64,000 nucleotides of DNA. Origin: Gammaproteobacteria bacterium (GTDB taxonomy: Bacteria > Gemmatimonadota > Gemmatimonadetes > Longimicrobiales > Gaopeijiaceae). The DNA lies in contig JAPPJO010000006.1 in assembly GCA_028820325.1 (NCBI GenBank), positions 5,244 through 69,243 on the forward strand, in the 5' to 3' direction. Within the stretch, counting starts at the first letter, position 1; every line of letters begins with the position of its first letter. This document shows positions 63,046 to 64,000 of the stretch, piece after piece. Both the position numbers and the translations under genes were made by a program. A model generated the notes under the pieces. It saw nothing but the letters and a program-made list of their open reading frames with translations. It ran no database searches and was not told where the DNA came from.

Positions 63046-64000
63046 ATGAGTATTGCTCGACGCCTCACTGCTTTTCGCAGGCTCTTGGCCCTTCCCTCTT
63101 CAATCGTCCGCGCATCCCGCGACGCCGAACGCGCACCCACCGGCCTCGCCGCCGCCTGCGGTGCGGTACTGGTGGCGCTGGCGACCCTGGCGGTCCCTGC
63201 GATCGCCGCCGCCCAGCAGGCCTTCACCCCGGAGATCGCCCTCGACGTGCGCACCCCAGGCATCGCGGCGGTGACGGCGGACGGCGCCCGGGTGGCCGTG
63301 ACGCTCACGTCCCGCCGGGACCGGACCGACGTCGACCACCAGCGCTTCGGCGATCCCACCTACATCTCGCCCGTGTCGACCCGGCTGATGGTGATCGACA
63401 CGCGGACCGGAGATCCCACCTGGGTTCAGGCCGAACTCGGGCAGCTGCGCGGCTATGCCTGGTCGCCGGACGGAGGGCGGCTGGCCTATTTCATGGTCGA
63501 AGACGGTGAGTACCGGCTCCGCATCTTCGACGCGGTCACCAGCGCGAGCAGGACCGTCACGCTGCGCACCGACAAGGAGATCGCGTCCTCCTCGCCGCTG
63601 GTGTGGTCGCCGGATGGCGCCCGCGTTCTGCTCGGGCTTCGCCCCGCTGGATGGGCGGAGGAGGCGCGCGCGGCCTTCCACTCCCTCACGGATGCGGCCG
63701 TGATCGTGCAGGACTCGCGCAACGACTTCCTGGCCTGGGACCGGGTGAGGAACCTCGCCAACCAGCAGGAGACCGTGCTCGTGTCGGTCGTCGACGGCAC
63801 GGTGCGCGAGGTTCTCTCCGAGGTGACCCCGGTCGATCCGGGTTTCTCGGAGGACGGATCCTACATCACGTTTTCGACAGCCGCGCGGACGAAGACGTCG
63901 TACACTCGCCGGGACGGCACCGAGTACGAACTCTTCCGGCTCGATCTCGCGGCCGGTGGAGATCCGGTCTCGCTCAGGGACACGGGCGAGGAGCGCCTGA
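63046..64000 (+). CDS. Exported beta-propeller protein, possible S9 family peptidase (partial, 3' end missing)
   Basis: ATG 63046 begins a frame open through the window end (318 residues). A long basic start and a hydrophobic segment (ACGAVLVALATLAVPAIAAA) form a signal or anchor. WD/PD40-type strands follow: LRGYAWSPDGGRLAYFMV, LVWSPDGARVLLGLR, and FSEDGSYITFSTAARTKTS. This is the propeller of S9 peptidases (DPP4/prolyl oligopeptidase type) or of TolB-like proteins; the catalytic domain lies outside the window, so the S9 call is a guess. Confidence 0.62.
   Translation, partial: MSIARRLTAFRRLLALPSSIVRASRDAERAPTGLAAACGAVLVALATLAVPAIAAAQQAFTPEIALDVRTPGIAAVTADGARVAVTLTSRRDRTDVDHQRFGDPTYISPVSTRLMVIDTRTGDPTWVQAELGQLRGYAWSPDGGRLAYFMVEDGEYRLRIFDAVTSASRTVTLRTDKEIASSSPLVWSPDGARVLLGLRPAGWAEEARAAFHSLTDAAVIVQDSRNDFLAWDRVRNLANQQETVLVSVVDGTVREVLSEVTPVDPGFSEDGSYITFSTAARTKTSYTRRDGTEYELFRLDLAAGGDPVSLRDTGEERL

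Overview
The window reads as a very GC-rich bacterial chromosome, most likely from the phylum Gemmatimonadota. That placement is an inference from gene families: a GWxTD/TPR protein, an LVIVD-repeat protein, a DUF3108 protein, PadR with permease-prefix proteins, a DUF222/HNH protein, and lipid-A-type genes implying an outer membrane. No rRNA, tRNA or CRISPR array was found. Genes are tightly packed with many 1-8 bp overlaps of the ATGA/GTGA/TTGA type and frequent GTG or TTG starts.

Positions 1-45 kb look like backbone. First come a gamma-glutamyltransferase tail, a D-aminoacylase-like lipoprotein, BipA, and a serine pair (class V aminotransferase plus SerA). A P1 peptidase and heme O synthase follow on the minus strand. 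A long plus-strand run (8.8-19.1 kb) holds a GWxTD/TPR protein, an LVIVD-repeat protein, a TonB-like protein, a PorX-like response regulator fused to a PglZ domain, an MsbA-type exporter, an LpxL-type acyltransferase, a family 2 glycosyltransferase and a DUF3108 protein. This looks like an envelope and lipid A programme. A VapBC pair with a perfect operator dyad follows. Next is an RDD-SpoIIM fusion that converges on a DUF58/MoxR/DUF4350/DUF4129 cluster. After a FlgO/TPR, DUF6941 and HyuB group come a TPR, zinc-ribbon and decarboxylating dehydrogenase operon, two beta-oxidation-type enzymes, rpsU, ssb, a crotonase, and recF-dciA-PHP-gyrB.

Positions 45.6-56.4 kb differ. Coding density is low, base composition is more mixed, and there are gene relics (an McrB-type AAA fragment, a frameshifted secreted protein), short tandem repeats and a FitAB/VapBC-type pair. 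There is also a large orphan GHKL ATPase, an odd protein with membrane, HTH-like and zinc motifs, and a tyrosine recombinase at the right end. I read this as a decaying integrated island that may carry a defence-type gene.

Positions 56.5-64 kb return to backbone: a sodium:solute symporter, an NTF2-like lipoprotein, a PadR regulator with three related four-helix membrane proteins, a DUF222/HNH protein, and the start of a secreted beta-propeller protein, possibly an S9 peptidase, that runs off the window. All functional calls come from reading motifs by eye. No search was run.
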